A DNA stretch of 64,000 nt from Ixodes scapularis. Taxonomy: Eukaryota; Arthropoda; Arachnida; Ixodida; Ixodidae. Position numbers and translations under genes: made by a program. The stretch covers positions 84,540,243 to 84,604,242 of the forward strand of contig NW_024609835.1 in NCBI RefSeq assembly GCF_016920785.2, read 5' to 3'. Positions 48,701-56,971 of the stretch are shown piece after piece (position 1 is the first letter of the stretch; every line of letters starts with the position of its first letter). The notes beneath the pieces were generated by a model. It was not told the DNA's origin and did not search any database. It saw only the letters and a list, made by a program, of their open reading frames with translations.

Positions 48701-51514
48701 GTTATTAAGTAGCCTGTTAACATGAATGTACTTTAAATTTAGGTTAATCATGTGATACCAGACAATTTTAACTTAGAGCAAAAGTTCTGTGCAACATTTG
48801 GTCAGTTCAGTTGAGCCGAACCATGGTTAGCGGGTGGCTAACTGTTGTTTGCCTTCACATAGTTATCAAAGTATTAATTTTGACTCCCATGCAGCCCCTG
48901 CAAGCCTCAAAAGCCTTTAGGGAAGCCCCACCGATCCTCAAGAAGGCCCCACCAGTCCTCAAGGAGGACCCGCCAGTCCTCAAGGAGGCCTCACTGGTTG
49001 CCAGAGAGGCCCCACCGATCTTTGAGGAGGCCCCACCAGTCTTCGAAGAGGCCCCACCGGTCTTCAGGGAGGCCCCACCGATCTTCATGGAGGCCCCACC
49101 GATCTTCATGGAGGCCCCACCGGTCTTCGGGGAGGCCCCACCGGTCTTCAGAGGGGCTCGACAACCCTTCGAAACCTTCAGGGAGGCCCCACCAGTCTTC
49201 TGCGAGGCTGCACGATTCTTGGAAGACCCGAGGGAGACCCCACCAGTCTACTGGGACGCCCCACCAGCCCACAGGGAGGCCCCACCAGCCCACAGGGAGG
49301 CCCCACCAGCCCACAGGGAGGCCCCACCAGCCCACAGGGAGGCCCCACCAGCCCACAGGGAGGCCCCACCAGTCCACAGGGAGGCCCCAGCAGTCCTCAG
49401 AGAGGCTACACAATTCTTGGAAGCCCCCAGGGAGGCCCAACATCTCCCCCGGGAGCATCTGGGAGCCATTGGGAAATTAGATGGCCACACAGCTAGGCCA
49501 CACATTTTGAGCGGCACCCCTGCCTCACAGCTACTGCACTCTTGGAACGATGCTGGTGTGAGTACTGTAAAATACCGGGCAAGCGCCCATTCAAACTTTT
49601 GAGATAATCACAAAAAAATGGGCGATGGGCGCTCGTCCGGTCGTCAATTTTACATAACATAAATGTACTGTATGTATTTTCTCAGATCTCGCAAATTGGG
49701 GAATGGGCACTTAGTGTGGAATGGGCGGATACGCGGTATTCTATGATAGTCTTGTCTTATGCATGGAGTGCATTTTATAAAACCCCAGTCCCAAATTTTT
49801 GTTGGTGAACCAAGGTAACATGACCATGTGACCCTGCTAAATTTAGAACATGTCCTCTACTTCTCTACAGTTACATCATGTCCTTTACTTTTGAAATTTC
49901 CGTAATGGAATACTGCCTGTGTTGAATTCGAGGACATGAATCCACATTCGGCGGCTCATGTTTTCCTTGAAAAAAAAACTTTGCAGAGTTTCTGTTCATC
50001 AGTTAAAAAGTGTAGTGACGGGTTATCTCGGTCATCCGCAGTGGCGGCCACCACGTAACAAGATACCTCATCATCAGTAGTTAAGGGGTCAAATATCTAT
50101 GTGGCAGTTTTATTATAGTGTAAGTTGGCTCCACTTAATATTACTGCTTTTTTTTTTTTTGCTGACAGTTGAAAAGCATTTTGACACCCACCATTAGCAT
50201 GTTATCAACCCATCGTTTTCAGAAATTATCAGTCTTGTGTGACTAGCGCAATTACCCATCGTTTTCAGAAATTATCAGTCTTGTGTGACTAGCACAATTA
50301 TGATAGTGGCTTGTTTTCTGGCTACAGCAGAAGTAATATTACGGAAAATAAAAACCAAAGGGCTAGAGTGACTGTGTTTTTATTTAATTCCTGCTCAGTC
50401 AATCTTAAGGTAGTTCATCACATCTTTTTCTGCTCTTGAGTTTTCTCTCAAACATTCTTCTCTGTGATCTGATTTTGCAGGTTGTGGAGCTAGGGCCTGG
50501 CTCTGCAATTTTCATCGAAAGCAGCCAGCTCCGGAGTATTGAGACATACTCGAAGACCGCGACGGCCACGGCGCGTGGATTGCTCACCGCAGTTTTCACA
50601 CAGCAGGCCCTTGTGATCTGCTCAGTCAAAGGTCAACGGGCCAAGGGCTCCCATAGGCCATCCGAGCAGCGGCCCCCACTGGACGTCTCAGCCATCACGG
50701 CTATTTTGTGTAAGTTTTTGCATTATTTTAGTCTGCTTTGCTTCTGAAGGTTTTTGGCTTAAATCGGAACATCCTTCAAGCTCTGGTTCTATCGTGTCGG
50801 AAAACCACAACTAGTCAGCATTGCTGATGTTCGCAGCTTGTATCCGTTCCTGGTCGAGCAGGAAAGCACAAGTGTTAAAAGGCGTTTGCCCGTTCATTAG
50901 GGAACAAGCAGTTATGGAATGGTTTTGTTGATGTCGGGCAGGTTGAACTATTGACACTTTGTCTAATGAATCTTGACGACAATAAAAGGCTCTTGGCATG
51001 TTAACTCATGTTGAACTGGCACAATTTCAAAACTTAGCTGTAGACTGAACAAATAATTGACGACTTGCTAATTCTCTGCAGTGTCTCTCAACAGTCGCAT
51101 CAATCCTTGACAGCCATTTGCTACTGTACATCTGGAAATTCAAATCTTTTTACTTTGCAATACACGGTGCTAAGGTAAACTAAAGAAGATTAACATAGTG
51201 CAGATTCTTGCAATGTTAAAATCGTTGCACGGCCCTGTAAAAAAGGCATGCAGGTGTACTATTACTTCTATTCGAATTTCTTTTTGCAGAAGTGTGATAT
51301 AAAGGGTATAACTCCATCAGGAAATGCTTTTTGCAGTCACTTAGTTTTTCAAAGCTGAAGTGTGTACATTTCTTCTTTTTTTTTTATCTCAATTGCAGCG
51401 CACACGAAGGCCATGTGCAAAAGTAGAGGCTGGGACTTCAATGAGAAGTTGATTCTCCTGTCCCTAGGAACGAAGCTCAGCGAAATGAGGAGCGGTGTCA
51501 AGCAGCTTGTCTAA
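36583..51514 (+). CDS. BEN-domain protein, BEND5-like layout, seven coding exons, predicted 502 residues
   Basis: Seven exons join with GT...AG borders and consistent phases into one frame. Residues 1-55 (MVGYGLVSFEKEHSYDVLKM...) form a small basic N-terminal domain. Residues 84-129 are a Gln/Glu/Leu-rich coiled coil, and 130-167 carry a CRNC pair. Residues 168-388 are a proline-rich heptad-repeat block. About 389-496 is a BEN domain (VVELGPGSAIFIESSQLRSI, LLTAVFTQQALVICSVKG, LDVSAITAIL, CKSRGWDFNEKL). BEN domains are helical DNA- or protein-binding modules in nuclear transcription and chromatin factors. An N-terminal domain, coiled coil and C-terminal BEN domain resemble BEND5, though orthology cannot be settled by eye. 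The longest intron is 4.9 kb and the introns are full of mobile elements. No transcript data are available, so extra exons cannot be excluded. Confidence 0.8.
36890..37490. repeat. Foldback element in intron 1
   Basis: The arms lie at about 36895-37110 and 37275-37490. Matching blocks include ACAGTCGG(G/C)GACAAAAGTCT, CAGGACG(T/C)GCGAGCT and GCGCGTGGTACCGCCTCGG with their complements. In the middle, GCATTTCGCC is repeated three times in a row near 37155-37188. Confidence 0.8.
38383..38503 (-). mobile_element. 121-bp Penelope-associated terminal segment with target-site duplication
   Basis: GGTAACCTT occurs at 38374-38382 and again at 38504-38512, flanking a 121-bp insert that is absent from the matching arm of the inverted repeat near 40090. 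The insert contains the shared signature GCAGGCAAGCTGGTT and a short hairpin (TAAACCCTGAGA with TCTCAGGGTTTA). This locus gives the best defined ends for the family. Confidence 0.8.
38560..39290. repeat. Palindromic element nested in intron 1
   Basis: The left arm 38560-38935 and right arm 38950-39290 pair imperfectly, with ACACT(C)TGTGTCAAAAC against GTTTTAACACAAAG, GTCGGTGGCATATCGAAACT against its complement, and ACCATATTTTCAACAAAGGT against GTTGAAAATATGGTG. No coding is seen. Confidence 0.75.
39336..40018. mobile_element. MITE with AAGGGGCACTGACAC ends
   Basis: The left end AAAGGGGCACTGACACCCCA and right end GATGTGTCAGTGCCCCTT are terminal inverted repeats. Further matches run inward: GTCTAAAACGATGC against GCATCGTTTTCGAC, and CAAAATTTGA-type stretches. 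There is no coding sequence. It is a nonautonomous DNA transposon of undetermined superfamily. Confidence 0.75.
41379..41461. repeat. Hairpin in intron 1
   Basis: AAGAGTAAAACAATTAAA and CAGGGA pair with TCCCTG followed by TTTAATTGTTTTATTCTTT, with a loop of about 35 nt. Confidence 0.75.
41616..41698 (+). CDS. BEN gene exon 2
   Basis: The acceptor TTTATTTCAG precedes 41616, and the donor AGT|GTATGA follows 41698. It enters in phase 1 and leaves in phase 0. It encodes EDEHQLIDEMEDIIARQNQM and a short Ala/Lys/Ser tail, an acidic helix that leads into the coiled coil. Confidence 0.75.
41847..41985 (+). CDS. BEN gene exon 3, coiled coil
   Basis: The acceptor is CTCTTTTAG and the donor A|GTAAGC. 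It is rich in Gln, Glu, Lys and Leu (QQLLSTIEAQQTNLRKENTE, ELRAELKNH) with heptad spacing of Leu, as expected for a dimerising coiled coil. Entry is phase 0 and exit phase 1. Confidence 0.8.
42310..42389. repeat. 40-bp tandem duplication in intron 3
   Basis: CTTATTTTGGTAGAATCTTG recurs at 42311 and 42351, followed by ACCTGYTAAACAAGCCAACC. The two copies differ at one base, so it is a recent replication-slippage type event. Confidence 0.93.
42716..42828 (+). CDS. BEN gene exon 4
   Basis: The acceptor is TTATATTAG and the donor GAG|GTAACT. It encodes LGAYLKTAEKLVRHLKCRNC, then GSKVPVLNEEKNPSGDE. The single CxxC could bind metal only with a partner, so a zinc role is not supported. It leaves in phase 0. 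Confidence 0.78.
43325..44612. mobile_element. Foldback element FB1 in intron 4
   Basis: The arms 43325-43970 and 43990-44612 are diverged reverse complements meeting around 43981 (CTCGATATTAAGTATAAACC). Outer blocks include TGCTGCACCGGCC and the GGAATCGGACAGCGAATGGA block. The inner parts are rich in GAGCGACA / TCGCTCGGTCAGTCGC motifs. Open frames of up to 213 codons inside it are repeat by-products. Confidence 0.85.
44860..46378. mobile_element. Foldback element FB2 in intron 4, same family as FB1
   Basis: The arms 44860-45546 and 45710-46378 carry the same blocks as FB1. The outer ends are GCCGCCATAGCCGACCTTCA and its complement, which are probably the true family ends. The centre is split by a separate insertion (45547-45709). 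Confidence 0.85.
45547..45709. mobile_element. 163-bp insertion in the centre of FB2
   Basis: FB1 reads CGATATTAAGTATAAACC at its centre. FB2 reads CGATATTA, then 163 bp, then ATTAAGTATAAAC. ATTA is thus present on both sides, as a 4-bp target-site duplication would be. The insert starts GGTGTGGAGAAAGCGTCAAG and ends GACGGGGCCCCCCC. The class is unknown. Confidence 0.7.
46386..48040. other. Intron 4 noncoding DNA
   Basis: It contains a (TG)n run near 47056-47072 and a hairpin at about 47246-47315 with arms GGCACTGCGCGTGCGCAG and CTGCGCATGCGCAGTGCC. A transposon-like start TTTAAAGGGCAACTCCGG lies at about 47778. No exon could be supported. Confidence 0.45.
48041..48186 (-). mobile_element. 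Penelope-associated terminal segment with palindrome, intron 4
   Basis: TTGGGCGAGTTGGTGGGAG is followed by arms at about 48071-48111 and 48139-48183: CGTAGGAAACAACGCGCAAA and ACAGACGAGGACGAAGAA against the complementary TTCTTCGTCCTCGTCTGT and GCTGTTTCCTACG. The loop holds GCAGCGCTCGTC, also seen in the 16.9-kb copy. Confidence 0.75.
48895..49557 (+). CDS. BEN gene exon 5, proline-rich heptad repeats
   Basis: The acceptor CCCATGCAG precedes 48895 and the donor GGT|GTGAGT follows 49557. It is 663 bp, 221 codons, phase 0 at both ends, so skipping it keeps the frame. It encodes about 22 copies of a seven-residue unit of the form (R/E)EAPP(V/I/A)(F/L/H), with a 21-bp period, ending in five exact or near-exact REAPPAH units (about 49255-49365). 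A few units are degenerate (CEAARFLEDPRE). The tail after 49440 is non-repetitive. Such a block is probably disordered and extended. The 21-bp period leaves several other frames open too, including antisense. Confidence 0.72.
49571..49740. mobile_element. 170-bp MITE starting 13 bp after the exon 5 donor
   Basis: The left end AATACCGGGCAAGCGCCCAT and the right end TGGGCGGATACGCGGTATT are terminal inverted repeats flanked by TA. TGGGCG(C/A) motifs recur internally. There is no coding. Confidence 0.7.
50209..50300. repeat. 46-bp tandem duplication in intron 5
   Basis: CCCATCGTTTTCAGAAATTA then TCAGTCTTGTGTGACTAGC recurs at 50209 and 50255. The copies differ at one base (GCGCAATTA / GCACAATTA). 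Confidence 0.93.
50481..50709 (+). CDS. BEN gene exon 6, first part of the BEN domain
   Basis: The acceptor is GATTTTGCAG, and the donor T|GTAAGT is a full consensus. It encodes VVELGPGSAIFIESSQLRSI, the helix ARGLLTAVFTQQALVICSVK and PPLDVSAITAIL. The Gly-rich start and the helix LLTAVFxxxxLxxxSVxG are typical of BEN domains. It leaves in phase 1. Confidence 0.85.
51399..51514 (+). CDS. BEN gene exon 7, end of the BEN domain and stop
   Basis: The acceptor AATTGCAG precedes 51399. It encodes SHTKAMCKSRGWDFNEKLIL then LSLGTKLSEMRSGVKQLV and the stop TAA (51512-51514). It completes the BEN fold seen in exon 6. Confidence 0.85.
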
Positions 51515-51519
51515 AAATT

Positions 51520-51525
51520 AATAAA
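51520..51525 (+). promoter_or_regulatory. Polyadenylation signal of the BEN gene
   Basis: AATAAA lies 5 bp after the stop codon, with T-rich sequence downstream. This implies a very short 3' UTR unless a later signal is used. Confidence 0.5.
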
Positions 51526-51589
51526 AGTTTGTACATGTTCATTATCCCATTTATATCTTTTTATATAGATTTCTAGAAAACATATATAC

Positions 51590-52381
51590 AGCATGTTTTT
51601 TTTATTATTATTTCAGATTTGTTAAAAAAAAACGCAAAAGCTACAGTTGTGTGGTTTGTGCAGCTCAGTTATATGGACAGCAGGACATTGTATAGGGAGA
51701 TAGGCACAACTATTAGTCGGCTAATTAAGTAAAATGTGTTAATTAACTTTTTAATTAGTGCAAATAGCCATATAGTTCCAATTAGAAACATGCTGAGCAT
51801 CGTTGAAAACCACGAAATCAACTATTTTTAGAAAAATATAACGCCAAGGAAGCATTTTATGGTGTTTTAAAAAAGCGCTTCACTTGGACGCGTTTCTAGG
51901 TTTCGCTTTCTTATCGGAGCGCATCTTTGCGCCCGCGGTCCTGCCCCCGAGTAATCGCGGCGCACGGCCATAGAATAGAATCGTAGAATGGAGGGAAGTA
52001 GGGAGCACGTGTGTGGTGCGCCTAAGTCACTGGGGAGCAGGACCGCGGGCACAAACATGCGCTCTGATAAGAGACTGAAATCTAGAAACGCATCCAAATG
52101 GAGCGTTTTTACAGAATGCCGTAAAATGCTGCCCCGGCGTTATATCCTTTTAAAAGGAGTTGATTTAGTGCTTTTCAATGATGCTCAGCAAGTTTCTAAT
52201 GGGAACTATTTGTAATAATTAAAAATTTAATTAACAAATTTTAATTAATTAGCCGACTGATAGTCGCAACTATCTCCCTATACTATGTCCCCCTGGCCGT
52301 ACAACTCAGCTGCACAAACTGCATAAGTGTACACTGCTTTTTTTAAACAAATCTGAAAGAATGAAAAAAAAACCTGTATAA
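51590..52381. mobile_element. Foldback MITE with TACAG...TTTTTTT ends
   Basis: The left arm starts TATACAGCATGTTTTTTTTA and the right arm ends AAAAAAAAACCTGTATA. The arms pair through CAGATTTGTT, CAGCTCAGTTATATGG against its diverged complement, TAATTAACTTTTTAATTA and CAATTAGAAACATGCTGAGC. TA flanks are consistent with a mariner-type target site. It shares its arm sequence with 56283-56962. Confidence 0.8.
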
Positions 52382-52384
52382 AGG

Positions 52385-52625
52385 TTGCCTTACCTGATTT
52401 GGACATATCTGCAGCCTGATATGGAGGCATATCAGGCTGCAGATATGGAGGCAGATATACCCCTATTTGGCAGACCCAGATATGAATATATAAAAAATTG
52501 GGCATATCTGGGCAGATATGCCTTATTTAAACTGATATGCTTGATATGGCCAGATCTGCCCAATTTTTTATATACTCATATCTGTTATTTTTAATATCAG
52601 TTCAGATATGCCATTTTTGTAAGGG
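52385..52625. repeat. AT-rich CCTTAC-ended satellite or MITE
   Basis: The left end CCTTACCTGATTTGGACATA and right end (reverse-complemented) CCTTACAAAAATGGCATATC are inverted repeats. The inside is made of CAGATATG / CATATCTG units. It is related to 24651-24900, which starts CCCTTACGAAAATGTCAGAT. Confidence 0.7.
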
Positions 52626-53145
52626 TTTCCACATTTTGAGAAATCAGTCGCATTTCTGTGTTAATAACAAAAAGATAATTAAAGGTGGGCATATCATCTT
52701 TATATATTCGTAAAGAAGATTTAAAAGCGCATATTTTGATATGTTTTGTGAAGTATTATGAAATATGGTTTATTTGGAAAACAATTGTGAATACACTTTT
52801 AAACGCGTTTTATGTCATGTTTGGTTTCTTTGTGTGCATAGAAATATTGTATTGATATTTTTATTTTTTGTGTATGTGCTGTATACCTTTTGTAAAGCGC
52901 ATTAAAGCATTTATGGTGACGTGAAAGCTTTTATGAGGAAATAATGACAGTGAAAATTAGCACTCTGAAATCGCAATTTCCACGCCTCGGGGTTCTCTAT
53001 TTTATTTCTCAGCGGAAAAAAAAACCGTTACGGCGTGCATATATATCAGAATGTTTCTCCCAAGAACATGGCTTTCATATATACTTTTAACAACAAAAAA
53101 TCGAAATTATGACCCGGATTATCATTGCATGAATGGACGTGGAAT
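52626..53145. mobile_element. Second copy of the composite element's outer end
   Basis: This is the reverse complement of 21717-22245. Matching blocks include CATTTCTGTGTTAATAACAA, AAGATAATTAAAGGTGGGCA, TATCATCTTTATATAT and AATTATGACCCG(G/A)AT. Homology stops near AATCAC at about 53145, which may be an element end. Confidence 0.8.
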
Positions 53146-54648
53146 CACACTGAAGGGATTAAATACCGTCCGGAAGCAATGGGGCGAAGAGAACCCGTGA
53201 TAAGAATCAGTGGCCATTAAGGAATGAAGTTGATTTGGATAGTATTCGACGCGGGGGCGTATGTACGGACCGCGTGCGAAAAGGAGGTGCAGGTTCGGGT
53301 ACGTTTTACGTACACGAAAGTTAGATTGGATTGGATGCTATGGCTAAGGCGAAACAACTTTATGTCAGTGTGGCCTGCGCACCGTCCAACTTCTCCAAAC
53401 AGTTGACATGTTTACGAAATACGGCAAGAATGTTTATGAAAATAAATACCATGTACCTTTATTTCACCAATATAAAAATACCGCGCTATTATAAGGCAGA
53501 GCCATATACGTTCGACTAGTGCTCTTCTTCGTCTGCGTATCGGAATTTCTCTCATGCACTCTTTCGCAATGCGGATGTAAGCTTTTCTGAGGCAGTGCTC
53601 CGGCCTCCAGCCTTCGGACCCTAGTTCATCGTAGGGTGACACGGAGTGTACACGAAGAGTACAATCTTATGGTATACAGTTACCCAGAGTCCCTCCCAGA
53701 TTGTTTGTACTCCCCGATCGAGAATCCGGAATAAACCACTGCACATCATTCCAAGGCTGCAGGCAGAAAAGTGCGCGTGGAATTCGCGCGTTTTCGCCAG
53801 GTAAGTACGGCATGACGAGCAATTTATGCACGACATCGCCCAGAATCAGCACGTTGTGTGCCCTGTTTGCCCTACAACGTGTTTTTTTTTAACCAATCTA
53901 ACGTTTTACGCGAATAATGACGCCGGTACCACTCCGAAATGAAAGAAGAGACCCGGAGAGCTCTGCAGGCCATGAAACGATTATGTCGAAGGAGCGCCGG
54001 GAAAATGGACCCTTTTAATTGCTCTCAGGAGGAATTCGAACGACGACGACGACGACGACGACGCATAATACGGACGGGAACAGCGCTCCAAACACCGATT
54101 ACATCTCGGCAGGCAGCGGTCCGGGGTCGCATCATTCGAACTGCCGGGCAAACCGGGAAACTGGACACTGGATCCCGGTTGGCGCAGATATTACAATCAT
54201 GCAGCGACAAATGGTACGTCCTTCCTCGTCCGCTTTCCCTTCTGGTGTCTCTCACTTTCTCAATTTAAGTTATTTGGCCTTCTCTTTCTTGTTTACTTCT
54301 ATAGTTTTGTACATTGGTTCAAGACGGTTGTGAGTTAGATGTTGACAGACGTTACTATTCTGATGATGATGCAATTACTGCAAAGTTTAGCGTGCTGAAA
54401 AAGAATAACTATAAAGTACCAGGACAATTATTTTTTTTGTTCAGTCGCGCACCAGTTATCTCGCTGTGGTTAAAGGTTTGTGTTTTGCCCACTCTTTCTC
54501 TTTTTTTGAGGGATTATTATCGTTATTCTTGTCCAGCTCGGTGCATCTTTGCATTATTATCATAATCTTAAAATGCATGCCCTTCAGCCTTGTTCGTATT
54601 ACGCTGGTCACAGCTGTTAATACCAGTTTGCTCTACTGACGTCTACCT
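53146..54648. other. Noncoding DNA, SINE tail and ACG microsatellite
   Basis: (ACG)n occupies about 54041-54063. About 54440-54540 (CAGTCGCGCACCAGTTA ... GGGATTATTATCGTTAT) matches the body and tail of the SINE at 54649-54810 without its tRNA head. No protein-coding gene could be supported; the 109-codon frame at 53939 includes the microsatellite. Confidence 0.5.
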
Positions 54649-54810
54649 CCTTGTTAGCTAAGTTGGGACCACTCCACCGGAAATGGGGAGGTCGCTGGTT
54701 CAATACCAGAACAAGGTGGATTTTTTTCTGTCGCACACCAGTCACCTAGCAGTTTTAGGAGCTCCCCTTGTTCCGCTTCTCCAGGGATTATTATCGTTAT
54801 GACTATTGTG
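54649..54810 (+). mobile_element. tRNA-derived SINE with a foldable tRNA head
   Basis: 54649-54716 folds like a tRNA. CCTTGTT and AACAAGG form a 7-bp acceptor stem, TAGCTAAGTTGGGA the D-arm/A box, CTCCA-CCGGAAA-TGGGG an anticodon arm with GGA in the anticodon position, and CTGGTTCAATACCAG a perfect T-arm/B box. It continues past the acceptor into a body (CGCACACCAGTCACC ... GGGATTATTATCGTTAT), so it is a SINE and not a tRNA gene. Confidence 0.75.
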
Positions 54811-55092
54811 CCAAATTAGCTTTATTAAACAGAAACAACTAAAATTAAAAGCACAGAACAGTCGTTAATTAATAATAGGTGTTTTGTTTCAATATTTGAA
54901 AAATTCCGGCAATGAAATATTTCTAGCTAAAAGTGATTACTCTCGTATATCCATATATACGTTACATTCACATATTGAATTCGTATTTAACTGTTTTGAA
55001 TTCAATTTATATTTATAATATTCTTTAAATCAGACATTTTAAAAATCGCATGGTGTGTTCCCACAAAACGTTTAGGATATATATATATATGT

Positions 55093-56275
55093 ATACCGGG
55101 TCATTCAAGGAGACCGCAGGCTCTTTAAATCGACCGGAAAATTCGGTTTCCTAACCTATCGCGCGACGACTTTGTGCAGCGTTGCCCACAGATCATGCTT
55201 TTTTTTTTTTTTTTTTTGTAAAATCTGCAAAGAGCGAACTTACCCGAGGAAAAAGTAAAGAAAGAAAAAGGCTTAGCTCCTATGGAAACGCAGCGACGCC
55301 ACCGGTCTGCAAACAAGATGGCGCCGTTTCGCACAGGACACAAGAGATGGCGCAACGAACGCCGCCAACGAACGAGCATACGGCGCCGAGAGCTAGCGTC
55401 TTTAGCAGACAATCTTTTCGACTCAAAAGCGGAGTGCGTTCGGCGGGCGGCGACAGTCGCAATATGGTGCCTGGAACGCGTCTCCGACTGGTGTGTTTAC
55501 CGCGGCCAAAAAAGTGGTCCCTCGATTTTTGCCTGATGACGTCATAAACGTGTCGTGCTGTCGCCGGTCGCGACCCTGGCGGCGTCCCAACAGTTGTGGT
55601 AGAAATGGCAGATGCCTGTTCTGCTGCAAGTTGCTCTCTACTGTGACAGTTTACGGAAGCTAGAGCAGCCGGAAGTTGGGACGCTTGGGACGCCGTGAAG
55701 ACAGCGACACTCGCGTTTGCTCGTGCTTTACGCCAGCATTTCTACGGCCAACCGCCAGGATCGTGACAGGCAACAGCATGACACTCCGGTTTCTGTGAAG
55801 TCATTTGTTGCCACACCGGGACCACTTTTGATGTATGGGCGGGATAGGACGCTAAACACGCCAGTCGAAGACGCGATCCAGGCACCATAGTCGCAGAAAC
55901 AAAAACAGGCGCGGTAACAACAAGGAACTGCAGTTGCTTGTCTGCTGAATACGCCGGCTCTCGGCGTCGTCTGCTCGTTCGTTGGCGGCAGTTGGCGTCG
56001 CGACCGCGTGCGTTATCTCTTGTCTCCTGTGCGAAACTGCGCCGTGTTGTTTGAAGACCGGTGGCGTCGCTGCGTTTCCATAGGAGCTAAGCCTTTTTCT
56101 TTCTTTACTTTTTCCTCAGGTAAATCCGCTCTTTGCAAATTTTACAAAAAAAAAAAAAAAGAAAAATAAGCACCATCTGTGGGCAACGCTGCACAAAGTC
56201 GTAACGCGATAGGTTAAGAAACTGAATTTTCCGGTAGATTTAAAGAACCTGCCGTCTCCTTGTATCACCCGGTAT
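55093..56275. mobile_element. 1.18-kb foldback element with TACCGGGT ends
   Basis: The left end TACCGGGTCATTCAAGGAGA and right end TCTCCTTGTATCACCCGGTA pair. Inner blocks match too: CGGAAAATTCGGTTTCCTAA, GCAGCGTTGCCCACAGAT and GCTCCTATGGAAACGCAGCG with their complements. TA dinucleotides flank it. The 121-codon frame inside is a by-product. Confidence 0.9.
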
Positions 56276-56282
56276 ATATTAG

Positions 56283-56962
56283 AGGGTGTTTTTTGTTTTT
56301 TTTAAGCTTAACAGATTTGTTTAAAAAAAGCCATGAATGTTACACTTATGCCGCTTGTGGAGGCGAGTTATACGGCCAAGGGGACATATTATAGGTGCTA
56401 ATCGTAACGATCAGTCGTCTAATTAATCGAAATTCGTTAATTAACTTTTTAATTAATGAAAATAGACATATGGTTTCAATTAGAAACTTGCTCAGCGTCT
56501 TTGAAAACCACTAGATCACTCATTTTCAGAAAAGCTTTCGGCGCGTGAGAAGCGTAGTATTGTTCTAAAATTATCACTCATGGAGCAGGTACAACGCTGG
56601 GGCTAGATAGGAGACGGAAAAATCGCGCAGGCGCCTTATCGCAACCGCTAGCTTTGTACCTGCTCCACGAGTAGTAACTTTAGTGCACTACTACGCTTCT
56701 CACACGCTCAAAGTCTTTCTGAAAATTACTGATTTAGTGGTTTTCGATGACGCTCCGCAAGTTTCTAATTGGAACCATATGTCTATTTTCATTAATTAGA
56801 AAGTTAATTACCGAATTTTAATTAATTAGTCGACTGATCGTTACGATTAGCCCCCTATAATATGTCCCCCTGGCCGTATAACTCACCTCCACAAGCGACA
56901 TAAGTGTAACATTCACGGCTTTTTTAAAATAAATCTGTTAAGCTTAAGAAAAAACACCCTGT
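56283..56962. mobile_element. Foldback element with AGGGTGTTTTTT ends
   Basis: The left GAGGGTGTTTTTTG and right AAAAAACACCCTGTA ends pair, with long arms (TTAAGCTTAACAGATTTGTT, CATAAGTGTAACATTC, GGCCAAGGGGACATATTATA and complements). It is the same family as 51590-52381 and is separated from the previous foldback by only a few bases. Confidence 0.9.
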
Positions 56963-56971
56963 ATATATATC

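Noticed and set aside
48991..49458. Antisense frame of 155 codons with a WWGLPVG repeat
   Set aside because: It follows automatically from the 21-bp coding repeat of exon 5; splice sites and phase support the sense EAPP frame.
53939..54268. 109-codon Arg-rich frame
   Set aside because: The Arg run is the (ACG)n microsatellite; there is no other supporting signal.
54649..54716. Functional tRNA-Ser gene (GGA anticodon position)
   Set aside because: It folds well, but the 68-nt length lacks the long variable arm of tRNA-Ser, and it continues into a repeated SINE body.
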